Source: DATGPD01 sp031423015
GTDB lineage: Bacteria; Planctomycetota; UBA1135; UBA2386
Assembly (NCBI GenBank): GCA_031423015.1
Contig: JANPER010000035.1
Location: forward strand, 30,569 to 94,568
Reading direction: 5' to 3'
DNA length: 64,000 nt
In this document: one piece after another, positions 8,132 to 17,023 of the stretch
Layout of the letters: each line of letters begins with the position of its first letter
Position numbering within the stretch: position 1 is the stretch's first letter
Notes under the pieces: generated by a model
Databases searched by the model: none
Told to the model about the DNA's origin: nothing
The model's input: only the letters and a program-made list of their open reading frames with translations
Translations under genes and position numbers: made by a program

Positions 8132-9922
8132 ATGTCTCAACCTCACGTCCGCGGCCTCCTCGTCGTATCGGCGCTCGCCGCCGCTCTCTCCGCTCAAGTC
8201 GATCCCGCCCTGCAGAAGAAGATCGAAGTCACGCTGCCGCAAGCGCGCATCCCGATCGTCGTCGTCCTGCGCGAACAACTCGACGTGGCGTCCCTCGACG
8301 CCCGGATCGAACGCGCCGGCGCCACCCGTGCCCAGCGCCACCGCATGGTGGTCGGTGCCGCGCAGGAAGTGAGTCAGCGCACGCAGGGTGCGCTGCTGGC
8401 ACAGATGCGCGCGCAAGAGAAGCACGCGCACGTGTCAGACATCCAGACGTTCTGGGTGATGAACGCGGTGGCCGCGCGCGCCACGACTGAAGCGATCGCA
8501 CAGCTCGCTGCCTTCCCGGGGATTCAGAGCATCGAGGATGGCGACTCGGTGATCGAGTTGATCAAGCCAGTCGACAACCAGCCGGCACCGGCGCAGCCGA
8601 TGATGGCCACAGAGCCGGGGCTGCTGGACATCAAGGCCGACTTCCTGTGGAACCTTGGCTTTACCGGCCAGGGGCGGATCGTTTGCAACATCGACACCGG
8701 CGTCGAGGGCACCCACCCGGTGTTCTCCGCGCGCTGGCGGGGCCGGCAGGCCGGCGTGGCGGTTTCGGCGGCGTGGCACTCGCCCACGTTGCGGGCGGCG
8801 AGCCCCGTGGACGGCAATGGCCACGGCACACACACGATGGGCACCATGTGTGGTGACGACGGCACCAATCGTGTCGGCGTCGCGCCGAGCGCCAGTTGGA
8901 TCGCCTCCGACGCGATCTTCGGTAGCAACCTCGGCCAGATCCGCATCGACGCCATCGCCGCGTTCCAGTGGTGCGCCGATCCTGATGCCAACCCGCGCAC
9001 CGTGAACGACGTGCCGGATGTGAGCAGCAATAGCTGGGGCTTCCACCCGGCGTTCCATGGCGTGCCGGTGTGCGACCAAGCCTTCTGGCAGTCGATCGAT
9101 GTGGCCGAAGCCGCCGGCGTCGTGGTGATCTTCGCCGCTGGCAACGAAGGCTCGCGCGGCGCGCAGTCCTTGCGCACGCCTGCAGACCGCGCGACCACGC
9201 CACTGAACTGCTTCAGCGTCGGCGCCTTGCAGCCGGGCAGCGTCGCGATCGCCTCGTTCTCCAGCCTCGGCCCGTCAGGTTGCCCGGGCAACCCGATCAA
9301 GCCGGAGGTCTGCGCGCAGGGCCAGAACGTGCGTTCATCGACGCGCGGCGGCGGCTTCGCGACGCTCAGCGGCACGTCGATGGCCTGTCCGCACGTCGCC
9401 GGCGCCGCGGCTCTGCTGCGCCAGGTCGATCCCAACCTGAGTTCGAACCAGGTCAAGCAGTTGCTCTATGACAGCGCCTTCGACCTGGGGCCGGTTGGCG
9501 AGGACAACACGTTCGGCCGCGGCCGCATCAACCTCGAGGCCGCCTACAACCTCCTGCGTGCTCAGCAGGGCGTCGTGTCGGTCGGCGTGGTGACCCCTAC
9601 CGGCCGTGTCGCCCGCGGGCGTGACCTGGTGTGGGAGATCGGTTTCTCCAACAACACCAACCAGCCGCAGACCGTCGTGTTGGTCCTCGAGATCGACGCC
9701 ATCGGCCAAGGGTTGCCGCCGATCCCGTTCGTCGGCCCGGCACTGCTCACGTTGCCGGCTGGGTTCACGCTGGACCCTGACTGGGCGGCGCAAAGCCTGG
9801 CCATTCCGGCCAACCTCGGCGCCTACTACACGACGTTCCCCTTCCGTTTGCGCATGAAGGCGATCAACCCGGCAAACCAGACCGTGATCTCGTCGGCGGA
9901 GACGGACTTCCTCATCACGTAG
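8132..9922 (+). CDS. Secreted subtilisin-like serine protease (peptidase S8)
   Basis: 596 residues. ATG 8132 begins a signal peptide (LLVVSALAAALSAQ); the frame is open far upstream, but that part is antisense to the hydrolase gene. An inhibitor-I9-like prodomain covers roughly residues 25-140. The catalytic triad follows: Asp in VCNIDTGVEGTHP, His in GHGTHTMGTMCG, Ser in GTSMACPHVAGAAALLR, and the oxyanion Asn in FAAGNEGS. About 130 residues of beta-rich domain follow the protease. It is probably a periplasmic or surface protease. A second subtilase lies at 41.0-43.1 kb. Its end faces the next gene with 7 bp between stops. Confidence 0.92.
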   Translation: MSQPHVRGLLVVSALAAALSAQVDPALQKKIEVTLPQARIPIVVVLREQLDVASLDARIERAGATRAQRHRMVVGAAQEVSQRTQGALLAQMRAQEKHAHVSDIQTFWVMNAVAARATTEAIAQLAAFPGIQSIEDGDSVIELIKPVDNQPAPAQPMMATEPGLLDIKADFLWNLGFTGQGRIVCNIDTGVEGTHPVFSARWRGRQAGVAVSAAWHSPTLRAASPVDGNGHGTHTMGTMCGDDGTNRVGVAPSASWIASDAIFGSNLGQIRIDAIAAFQWCADPDANPRTVNDVPDVSSNSWGFHPAFHGVPVCDQAFWQSIDVAEAAGVVVIFAAGNEGSRGAQSLRTPADRATTPLNCFSVGALQPGSVAIASFSSLGPSGCPGNPIKPEVCAQGQNVRSSTRGGGFATLSGTSMACPHVAGAAALLRQVDPNLSSNQVKQLLYDSAFDLGPVGEDNTFGRGRINLEAAYNLLRAQQGVVSVGVVTPTGRVARGRDLVWEIGFSNNTNQPQTVVLVLEIDAIGQGLPPIPFVGPALLTLPAGFTLDPDWAAQSLAIPANLGAYYTTFPFRLRMKAINPANQTVISSAETDFLIT

Positions 9923-9929
9923 CCGCGGC

Positions 9930-10775
9930 TCAGCGCGGCCGCGGTGCGGTCCGCACCAGGCCGCGCGTCATCGACCGAACGAAGTCGATCTGGTCGGCGA
10001 AGACCGGGCCCAGCGAGCTGGGGTAGAAGAACGGTTCGTCCTCGCGCGGGAACGCATCAGTCGACTCGCGCCGCTCGTAGGATCCTGTCGCCGGTCGACG
10101 CCAGATGACCGCACCGGTCGCCGTATCGACGAGCTGATACCAGACCTCGTACCGCACCACCTCGACGGCGAGCGCTTCGTGCAGCCAGAAGTCGAGGATG
10201 TCGATCGTGAGGCAGGTGTCGATACCGAACTCAGCCATCCGGCGCAGGCTCGCGGGATCGACGCTCCCAAGCTGATCCTGCGCCGGGTCGCCCGCGAGCG
10301 CGGGCAGGATGTCCAAGGCGACCTCGACCGGCACCACGTAGTAGCCGCGCTCGCGCAGCGGTCGCTCGACGGTTGCGAGGAGGTCGCCGACCACGTCGGG
10401 TTGGCGCGTGCGATCGACCACGACCACCAGCGCGACGCCGCGCGCGTGGTCGGGCATGGGTCGCTCGGGCAACTGCATCAGCTTGCGGTAGCTGACGAGG
10501 AAGCGCGCTGCGCCAGGAAACGCCCCGGCCTCCGCGTCTAGCCACGCGTCAGCGTCGATCGCCTGGTCGGCGCGCTGGCTTTGGTGCACGGCAGCCAGAC
10601 GCACCCCGGCCGGCACCTGCGCCTCCGCGGCCATCGCCCGCAGGTCGGCGGCACGGCCCACACGCTCAGCCTCGGGCGCCCGCAGCCACCGGCGCAGGGA
10701 ACGCTCGTAGCTCGCCGACGGCGCCGAGCACCCGAACACGAAGAACACCGGCCACAGCGACCACCGCATGGACAT
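9930..10775 (-). CDS. Lipoprotein of the GNA1162 (DUF799) family
   Basis: 281 residues with a lipobox-like N-terminus (FFVFGCSAPS), so probably lipid-anchored at Cys17 or thereabouts. The central part matches the GNA1162 pattern: a valine-rich strand, DLLATVERPLRERGYYVVPVEVALDIL, then IDTCLTIDILDFW. Family members are small outer-envelope lipoproteins, often encoded with CsgG-like proteins; the fold resembles TolB or CsgG N-domains. No partner gene is adjacent here. The molecular function is unknown. Confidence 0.65.
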   Translation of the reverse strand: MSMRWSLWPVFFVFGCSAPSASYERSLRRWLRAPEAERVGRAADLRAMAAEAQVPAGVRLAAVHQSQRADQAIDADAWLDAEAGAFPGAARFLVSYRKLMQLPERPMPDHARGVALVVVVDRTRQPDVVGDLLATVERPLRERGYYVVPVEVALDILPALAGDPAQDQLGSVDPASLRRMAEFGIDTCLTIDILDFWLHEALAVEVVRYEVWYQLVDTATGAVIWRRPATGSYERRESTDAFPREDEPFFYPSSLGPVFADQIDFVRSMTRGLVRTAPRPR

Positions 10776-10847
10776 GATTGTGCGCTCGGACGGCGCAAGG
10801 GGCCATGAAGTGTCACACGCCGTGCACGGTTACCATCCGCGCGCTCG

Positions 10848-11969
10848 ATGCAGACGCTCCCGCGCTCACACGCTGACTACGACACGCGACACTCGCCGTG
10901 GTCGACCTCGCCGCCCAATCCGTGCACGCTATCGCGCCGCATCCACGCCAACCTGCTGTACCTGCGTCGACCGGGCAGGCAGTTCCTGCCTGTCTTGCTG
11001 GGCATGCTGGTGATCTTGTTCGCCGGCGGCTTCGCCTTCGAGGCGCTCTACGTGGTCGCCGACGGCGAACGCTTGACGTTCCGCCACGCGCTCTACATCA
11101 CCTACTGCCTGATCTTCATGGAGCATCTGCTGCCGTTCCCGCAGCACTGGCTCCTGCAGGTGTTCTACGTCGTTCTGCCGCCGCTCGGCTTGGCGGTGAT
11201 CCTCGACGGCATCGTCCGCTTCAGTTACCACATCTTGCGCCGCGACGACAGCAGCGGCGAGTGGGTGCGCTCCATGTCCCACACCATGCACAACCACGTC
11301 GTCATCTTCGGCCTCGGCAAGCTCGGCCTGCGCGTGCTGCAACAGCTCTTGCACCTCAACGAGCTGGTAGTCGCCATCGAGAAGGATCCGAACTGCGGCA
11401 ACATCGCCTTCGCGCGCCAGAGCGGCGTGCCGGTGTTGATCGGCAACGGCCGCGAGCCCGACATCTTCGACAAGGTGAATCTGATCGACGCCAAGTCGAT
11501 CATCCTCGCCACTGACGACGACCTCGCCAACTTGGAGATCGCGCTCGACGCGCGCAAGATCAAGGACGACATCCGCGTCGTGCTGCGCATGTTCGACCAA
11601 GAGCTGGCAGCCAAGATCAAAGACGCGTTCGGCATCCAACTGGCGTTCAGCACCACCGAGCTAGCGGCACCGTTGTTTGCCACCGCCTCGTCCGACCCCA
11701 GCATCATGAACTCCTTCTACGTCGGCACCCAGTTGCTCGTGGTCGCTGGCGTGACGATCAATCCTGAGTCGGCCCTCGCCGGCAAGAGCGTCGATTGCTT
11801 GCGGCGCGAACAACAGGCAGTGGTCCTGGAGTTGCGGCGCGGGGAGCACACGAAGGCTCTCCCCGACCTGGACGCCACGTTGGCAGTCGGCGATCACGTG
11901 ACGCTGCAGACGAGTTCACCGGGCTTGAAGAAGATCCACGTCCTCAACCGCGACCCCAACGGGCGGTGA
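10848..11969 (+). CDS. RCK/TrkA-N ion-channel-like protein without a canonical selectivity filter
   Basis: 373 residues: two membrane helices (about 46-68 and 101-123), then a TrkA-N Rossmann domain starting HVVIFGLGKLGLRV (about 150) with the acidic NAD-binding position, and a C-terminal TrkA-C-like domain. The layout is that of prokaryotic RCK-gated K+ channels. The re-entrant pore segment between the helices reads ITYCLIFMEHLLPFP and lacks TVGYG or any GYG/GFG. The protein may therefore be a non-selective channel, a regulatory subunit, or a CASTOR/POLLUX-like protein. The basic N-terminus of about 40 residues is low complexity, so a later start is possible. Confidence 0.75.
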   Translation: MQTLPRSHADYDTRHSPWSTSPPNPCTLSRRIHANLLYLRRPGRQFLPVLLGMLVILFAGGFAFEALYVVADGERLTFRHALYITYCLIFMEHLLPFPQHWLLQVFYVVLPPLGLAVILDGIVRFSYHILRRDDSSGEWVRSMSHTMHNHVVIFGLGKLGLRVLQQLLHLNELVVAIEKDPNCGNIAFARQSGVPVLIGNGREPDIFDKVNLIDAKSIILATDDDLANLEIALDARKIKDDIRVVLRMFDQELAAKIKDAFGIQLAFSTTELAAPLFATASSDPSIMNSFYVGTQLLVVAGVTINPESALAGKSVDCLRREQQAVVLELRRGEHTKALPDLDATLAVGDHVTLQTSSPGLKKIHVLNRDPNGR

Positions 11970-11994
11970 CCTAGCGCGGCGCGGCCAGCCGCAA

Positions 11995-14085
11995 CTACTT
12001 GCCCATCAACTCGTCGGCCAGCGGCCCCGCGTTGTACACCTTGCGCAACGCCTCGATCATCGCGCTCGTATGCACCGACACCGAGCGCGCGGTCTTGTCG
12101 TCGAACAGAAAGCGATTCGGCAGCTGGTCGATGTTGCCGTCGAAGATGAGACCGACGACCTCCCGCTTGCTGTTGATCACCGGGCTGCCTGAGTTGCCGC
12201 CGATGATGTCGTTGGTGCTGGCGAAGTTGAGCGGCGTCATCATGTCGATGGTGTCGCGCTGGTCGAGGAACGCCTTGGGCAGATCGAACGGGTCCTGATT
12301 GTCGAACTCGGCGCTCCGCGCAAACAAGCCGAACATCGTGGTCTTCCACGGCGCGACGGTGCCGTTGTAGGGGAAGCCCTTCACCAGGCCGTCGGAGAAG
12401 CGCAGCGTGAACGTAGCGTCGGGACTCACCTTGGTGCCGTAGGCCGCGAACAACGCTTGGCCGATGCGGGCGCCGTGCACGCGCTCCTTGAGCGCCAACT
12501 CGTCCCATTCGCGCCGGTTCTTTTGCGCCATCGGCACCACGGCCAGCGCGATCTGGATCGCCAGGTCGGCGCACTTGGCCACCGCCGCGTGCCCGCCGTC
12601 GAGCAACTGCTTGACGAATGCCGGATCCTTCAGCTGCGACTTCTGCTCGAGCTCAACGCAGCGCGCCTCGGGCGTCTTGTCGGCAAGCATCACCTTCAGG
12701 TACGGGTCGTCCTTGGCTAGCCAATGCTTGGCGCGCTGTATGTGGTCGACGAACAGGCTCTGCATCGACGCTGCCTCAAAGGGCGTACGCTCGAACTTGA
12801 ACTCGCTCGCCAACTTGAGCGCGTTCTTCTGCCCCTCGGCGCTGACATCGGGATGACCGGCTCGCACCACCAGGTCGGCGAGTTCGAGTTCCTTGGAGAA
12901 CGACATGCCGGCGCCGAACGTCAGCGCCTGGAGGCGTCGAATGGGTTCCAGTAGTTTCTGTTTCTGCGCCACGTCCTCGAGTGCCTGCCACGCGGTGCCA
13001 AATCGCTTCTTGGCCATCGGCAACCCGTCGATGCGCGCCTTCAGGCCCGCCTCGGCGACACGCTTTCGCTCCATGCGCGCGGCGTCGACCAAGCCCGACT
13101 GGTAGCCGAGGAACGCCTTCTGCGTGTTGGCCGTGCTGAACATCTCGGTGCGCACTTCCTGCTCGGCCTTGGGGCTGGCCTTCGCGTAATCCTGCATCGT
13201 GCGAATCACGCCGTCGAGCGTCTCCAACACGATCGGGTAGTACACGTCGCGGAGGCGCTCGAGCTGGGCCAGCGTCAGCAAGCGACCGGTCGAGCCGGGA
13301 TTGCCGACCGTGAACACCAACTCGCCGTCCTTGGGTCCACTCTGGCTGAAGCGAAAGTAGTGTGCCGCAGTGTCTGCGGGCTTGTCGTTCTCGTAGGCGC
13401 GCAGGAACGTGAAGTCGAAGCAGAAGCGTGGGTACGTGAAGTTGTCGGGGTCGCCGCCAAAGTACGCCGCCTTGAGGTGGGGCGCACACACCAGGCGGAT
13501 GTCGTTCCAGACCCTGTACTGATAGAGCTGGAACATCGCGCCGTTGTAGAGCGTGACGATCTCCGGCTTCAGCTCCGGGTTCTCCGCGCTGGCTGCGGCC
13601 AACACCTTCTGTCGATTTGCTTCGCGCTTGCTATCGACCGTGTTGTCGTCGTCTTCGTCAGCGCCGCCCGCATTCATCTCCGCGGTCACATCGCGCATCT
13701 TGATGAGCTGCTGCACGGTGAGGCCCGGCACGCGCACCTCGCCCTCGAGGCTCGTGGCGTAGTAACCGTCCTTGCCCCAATCCTGCCCCTCCGGCGACAC
13801 CTGCTCGATGTTCTCGCGCGCGCAGTGATGATTGGTCATGATCAGGCCGCGCGGCGACACGAACGACGACGAGCAACCGTTGCCGTAGCGAATCGACGCC
13901 AAACGCACGCTGTCGAGCCACTCCTGCGTGGGCTTGAACCCGTACTCCTGCTCCAGATAGGCAAGTGGTGGGTTCTCGAAGGTCCACATCTTGCCCAGTT
14001 CGAGGTTGTTCTGGCCGCGCGCCAGGCTGGCGAGCACAAGAGCGGAAGCGAGCGCGAAGGTGCTCGGGCGGTGGATAGTCGTCAT
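11995..14085 (-). CDS. Dipeptidyl-peptidase, S46 family (DPP7/DPP11-like)
   Basis: 696 residues from ATG 14085, which starts a signal peptide (STFALASALVLASLARG); an upstream extension to 14325 is antisense filler. The length fits S46 peptidases. Catalytic His is in IMTNHHCARENIEQ and Ser in IIGGNSGSPVINSKREVVG, the two best-conserved S46 motifs. The family removes dipeptides from the N-terminus of oligopeptides in the periplasm and is used by asaccharolytic bacteria feeding on protein. Together with two subtilases and an M16 pair, it points to extracellular protein use. DPP7 versus DPP11 specificity was not assigned. Confidence 0.92.
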   Translation of the reverse strand: MTTIHRPSTFALASALVLASLARGQNNLELGKMWTFENPPLAYLEQEYGFKPTQEWLDSVRLASIRYGNGCSSSFVSPRGLIMTNHHCARENIEQVSPEGQDWGKDGYYATSLEGEVRVPGLTVQQLIKMRDVTAEMNAGGADEDDDNTVDSKREANRQKVLAAASAENPELKPEIVTLYNGAMFQLYQYRVWNDIRLVCAPHLKAAYFGGDPDNFTYPRFCFDFTFLRAYENDKPADTAAHYFRFSQSGPKDGELVFTVGNPGSTGRLLTLAQLERLRDVYYPIVLETLDGVIRTMQDYAKASPKAEQEVRTEMFSTANTQKAFLGYQSGLVDAARMERKRVAEAGLKARIDGLPMAKKRFGTAWQALEDVAQKQKLLEPIRRLQALTFGAGMSFSKELELADLVVRAGHPDVSAEGQKNALKLASEFKFERTPFEAASMQSLFVDHIQRAKHWLAKDDPYLKVMLADKTPEARCVELEQKSQLKDPAFVKQLLDGGHAAVAKCADLAIQIALAVVPMAQKNRREWDELALKERVHGARIGQALFAAYGTKVSPDATFTLRFSDGLVKGFPYNGTVAPWKTTMFGLFARSAEFDNQDPFDLPKAFLDQRDTIDMMTPLNFASTNDIIGGNSGSPVINSKREVVGLIFDGNIDQLPNRFLFDDKTARSVSVHTSAMIEALRKVYNAGPLADELMGK

Positions 14086-14257
14086 TGCGAATCGAAAGGG
14101 AGCAGAGAGGCGCGGGACGATAGGCGCACGCGCCGCTGATTCCAGCACGTGCGCTGCCGCGTCGTTCCTACGGGAGCGCCGACGCGGGCGTGAAGCCTGG
14201 ACGCGTCTTTTTTGGTGGCACCGGCGGCCGCAGCCCCGCCAGCCGCGCCACGTCGGG

Positions 14258-15580
14258 TCAGCGCGCGATCGCCGTGGCGCGGCTGGGCGCCGGCTCGCCG
14301 GTAGCCGGTAGCGCCACGCCGGCACGAACCGCGTTGTAGATCGCCGTCATCTGGTCGACCTTGCGTTCCCAATCGAACTCGGCGAGGACACGGTCGCGGC
14401 CCGCTTGACCCATGCTCTGCCGCAGACTCGGATCCTTGGCGAGGCGTACCATCGCGTCGGCGAGACCAGCCACGAAAGTTGCTTCGTCGTCGGGTGGCAC
14501 CAAGATCCCGTTGTTGGCGTCGACGTAGTCGAGGGGGCCACCCCAGGCAGTCGCGATCACCGGCAGGCCACTGGCCATCGCCTCCAGGATCACCGCGCCG
14601 CCGCAGTCGCGCAGACTCGGCATGACCAAGACATCGCTGATCGCCAAGCGCGCCGCCGCTAACTCCTGCACCAGCCAACCGAGCAGCGCTACCCGATCGC
14701 CCAACTCCAAGTCTGCTCGCATCTGCTCGATCGCGCTCAGCCCGCTACCGTCACCGATGATCTCGAGCCGCATCGGCGCCTGCTTGCAGGCCTGCGCAAA
14801 GGCCTTGATCATGTAGCGCACGCCCTTGAAGTCTTCGATGCGCCCCAGATAGACGAAACGCGTGACCGCGTCGTTTCGTCGCGCGGTCACTTCTTTGTGC
14901 CAAAGCCCCAAGTCGACACCGTTCTCGGTCATCAAAGCCACTTGACCGCGCACACCGCGCGGCAGCCCACGCCGCGTGCGCTCGTTCGCCACCAGCACGA
15001 CCGCGGCGTTCTGCTTGCCGGCAAACACGCGGTTGAAGAAGCCCGCACCCACGCGCGCAATCGCCACGCCGACGCGCGTCAACAAGCCGTCGTGGTGCGG
15101 GAACGACTTCGGCCAGTCCATGTTGCCGTTCAGCGGACCGATCACCAACGGAGCCCCGAGTCTGGTCATCACCGACGGCTCCTTTGCCGACACCGGGATC
15201 GGCTGATGCACCACGTTGGCGTTCTTCTCCCGCACCAAGCGACGCACCACACGGCGCTCGCGCAACCCGGTGTAGATGTGGCCGAGCGCGGTGACGCTGA
15301 CGAGGTCGAGGTTGTGCGGCAGCAATCGGCCAAGACGCCACAACATTCGGTTGAGCCAGGTGTCCTTGACGAAGAACAAGCGATCGCGATCGCGCGGAAA
15401 CATCGCCGTCAACTCCGCGCGCGTGCGCCCGTGCGCCACGAGCCAGGCTTCGACACCGCGCGCCCGCAAGATGCGGAAGTAGTGCACCGGCAGGATCGCC
15501 TCGCCCCCAAACCGCGCCGATGCATGTTCGGCCACGATGACCACCCGAAGCTGGTCGCGGTTGTCGCGAGAACTGGTCAT
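14258..15580 (-). CDS. Glycosyltransferase, GT4 family
   Basis: About 440 residues; ATG 15580 (MTSSRDNRDQLRVVIV) was chosen over an in-frame ATG 8 codons upstream. GT-B fold: the N-domain has the glycine-rich FGGEAILPVHYF acceptor loop, the C-domain has FVYLGRIEDFKGVRYM, EIIGDGSGL, and the donor-binding SLRDCGGAVILEAMASGLPV with the E-x7-E equivalents. It probably adds a sugar to an envelope glycan or lipid. No other glycan genes are directly adjacent, so acceptor and donor are unknown. The region to 15814 is the divergent intergenic space. Confidence 0.9.
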   Translation of the reverse strand: MTSSRDNRDQLRVVIVAEHASARFGGEAILPVHYFRILRARGVEAWLVAHGRTRAELTAMFPRDRDRLFFVKDTWLNRMLWRLGRLLPHNLDLVSVTALGHIYTGLRERRVVRRLVREKNANVVHQPIPVSAKEPSVMTRLGAPLVIGPLNGNMDWPKSFPHHDGLLTRVGVAIARVGAGFFNRVFAGKQNAAVVLVANERTRRGLPRGVRGQVALMTENGVDLGLWHKEVTARRNDAVTRFVYLGRIEDFKGVRYMIKAFAQACKQAPMRLEIIGDGSGLSAIEQMRADLELGDRVALLGWLVQELAAARLAISDVLVMPSLRDCGGAVILEAMASGLPVIATAWGGPLDYVDANNGILVPPDDEATFVAGLADAMVRLAKDPSLRQSMGQAGRDRVLAEFDWERKVDQMTAIYNAVRAGVALPATGEPAPSRATAIAR

Positions 15581-15814
15581 GGGGAAGAGGTGACGTCGCA
15601 GCACCGAGTCCGCGCCGAGCCGCAGAGTCTAAGAGCCGCTTCTCTCAGCATCGACCGCGGCGACAGACTTTCTCCAGGTCGACATGGTCCTCCTTGGAGA
15701 CACTCCGGAGGTAGCCGTTCAGGGGTCGGCGGGAGGAGGAGCGGAAGACAATGACGATCCGTGAACGTGACTCGCGTTGTTTGCGCGCCGAGCGCCTTCT
15801 ACTGTGCGCCGCCC

Positions 15815-17023
15815 ATGAGCACACGCGTCAAGCTCTTCGTCCTGATGGTGCTCCAGCTCTTCATTTGGGGGGCCTGGCTGCCGGTGATCTTCGGCTACTT
15901 GCCGAGCCTCGGCTTCGACACCGACCAGTCGAGCTGGATCCTCAACGCCTTCACCATCGCGTCGATCACGGCGATGCTGTTCAGCGCCCCATTTGTCGAC
16001 CGCCACTTCGCAGCGGAGAAGTTCTTGGCCGTAAGCCACCTGATCGGCGGCGCCGCCATGATCGGCCTGGCGTTCACGCGCGAGTTCTGGCCGTTCTTTG
16101 GCCTGATGCTCGTCCACTCCCTCTTCTACGTACCGACGATGTCGGTGGCGAACTCGATCGTCTTCGCCAACATCAAGGATGCCAAGAAGGAGTTCGGCAT
16201 CATCCGGATGGGTGGAACCATTGGCTGGATCCTGGCCGCGTGGCCGCTGTACTTCATTCTGCAGGGCAAGGACGGCGCCGATGCCATCGCGCTGAAGGCG
16301 AATGTGTTCCTGGTCGCGGGTGGCGTGTCGATCGCGCTCGCGCTGTTTTGCTTGAGCCTGCCGCACACGCCGCCGCGCCAGAAGCCGGGCAGCGGCTTCG
16401 CCTGGGTCGACGCCGTGTCGCTGCTGCGCCAGCCCTTCATGCTGGTGTTGTTCTTGGTCACCTTCGTCGATGCCGCGGTGCACCAAGGCTACTTCGTGCT
16501 CACCGACAGCTTCCTGCGCGCGCGGGTCGGCGTCGCCGATCAATGGGTGATGCCGGTGATGAGCCTCGGGCAGGTCGCCGAGATCGCCACGATGGCCGTC
16601 CTTGGCACCGCCCTCAAGGGCATGGGCTGGCGGCTCACGATGTTCATCGGCGTGCTCGGGCATGCGCTACGCTTTGCGGTGTTTGCCTACTTCCCTGACC
16701 AACCGTACCTCGTGGCCGGCGCCAACCTGCTGCACGGCATCTGCTACGCGTTCTTCTTCGCCACGGTCTACATCTTCGTCGACGAGTTCTTCCCCAAGCA
16801 CACCCGCGCCACGGCGCAGGGCTTGTTCAACTTCTTGATCTTGGGTGCGGGGCCGTTCGTCGGCAACATCGTGTGGCCGAAGCTCGCGGCGAGACACACG
16901 GACACGGCAAGCAAAGTCACCGACTACGCCCAGGTGTTCCCGGTGCTCGCGCTGACCGCGGCCGGCGCCGCGGTGTTCCTCTTGCTCTTCTTCCGTCCAC
17001 CCGCACGCGCGGACAACCCCTGA
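15815..17023 (+). CDS. Major facilitator, nucleoside:H+ symporter family (NupG/XapB-like)
   Basis: 402 residues with about 12 hydrophobic helices. The N-terminus VKLFVLMVLQLFIWGAWLPV and the IIRMGGTIGWI segment are typical of the nucleoside permease NupG/XapB family. ATG 15815 gives the family's usual short N-terminus. Its stop overlaps the start of the DUF1080 gene (TGATG), so the two are translationally coupled; an inner-membrane importer paired with a secreted glycan-binding or glycan-cleaving protein suggests uptake of a small glycoside or nucleoside. Substrate not determined. Confidence 0.85.
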   Translation: MSTRVKLFVLMVLQLFIWGAWLPVIFGYLPSLGFDTDQSSWILNAFTIASITAMLFSAPFVDRHFAAEKFLAVSHLIGGAAMIGLAFTREFWPFFGLMLVHSLFYVPTMSVANSIVFANIKDAKKEFGIIRMGGTIGWILAAWPLYFILQGKDGADAIALKANVFLVAGGVSIALALFCLSLPHTPPRQKPGSGFAWVDAVSLLRQPFMLVLFLVTFVDAAVHQGYFVLTDSFLRARVGVADQWVMPVMSLGQVAEIATMAVLGTALKGMGWRLTMFIGVLGHALRFAVFAYFPDQPYLVAGANLLHGICYAFFFATVYIFVDEFFPKHTRATAQGLFNFLILGAGPFVGNIVWPKLAARHTDTASKVTDYAQVFPVLALTAAGAAVFLLLFFRPPARADNP

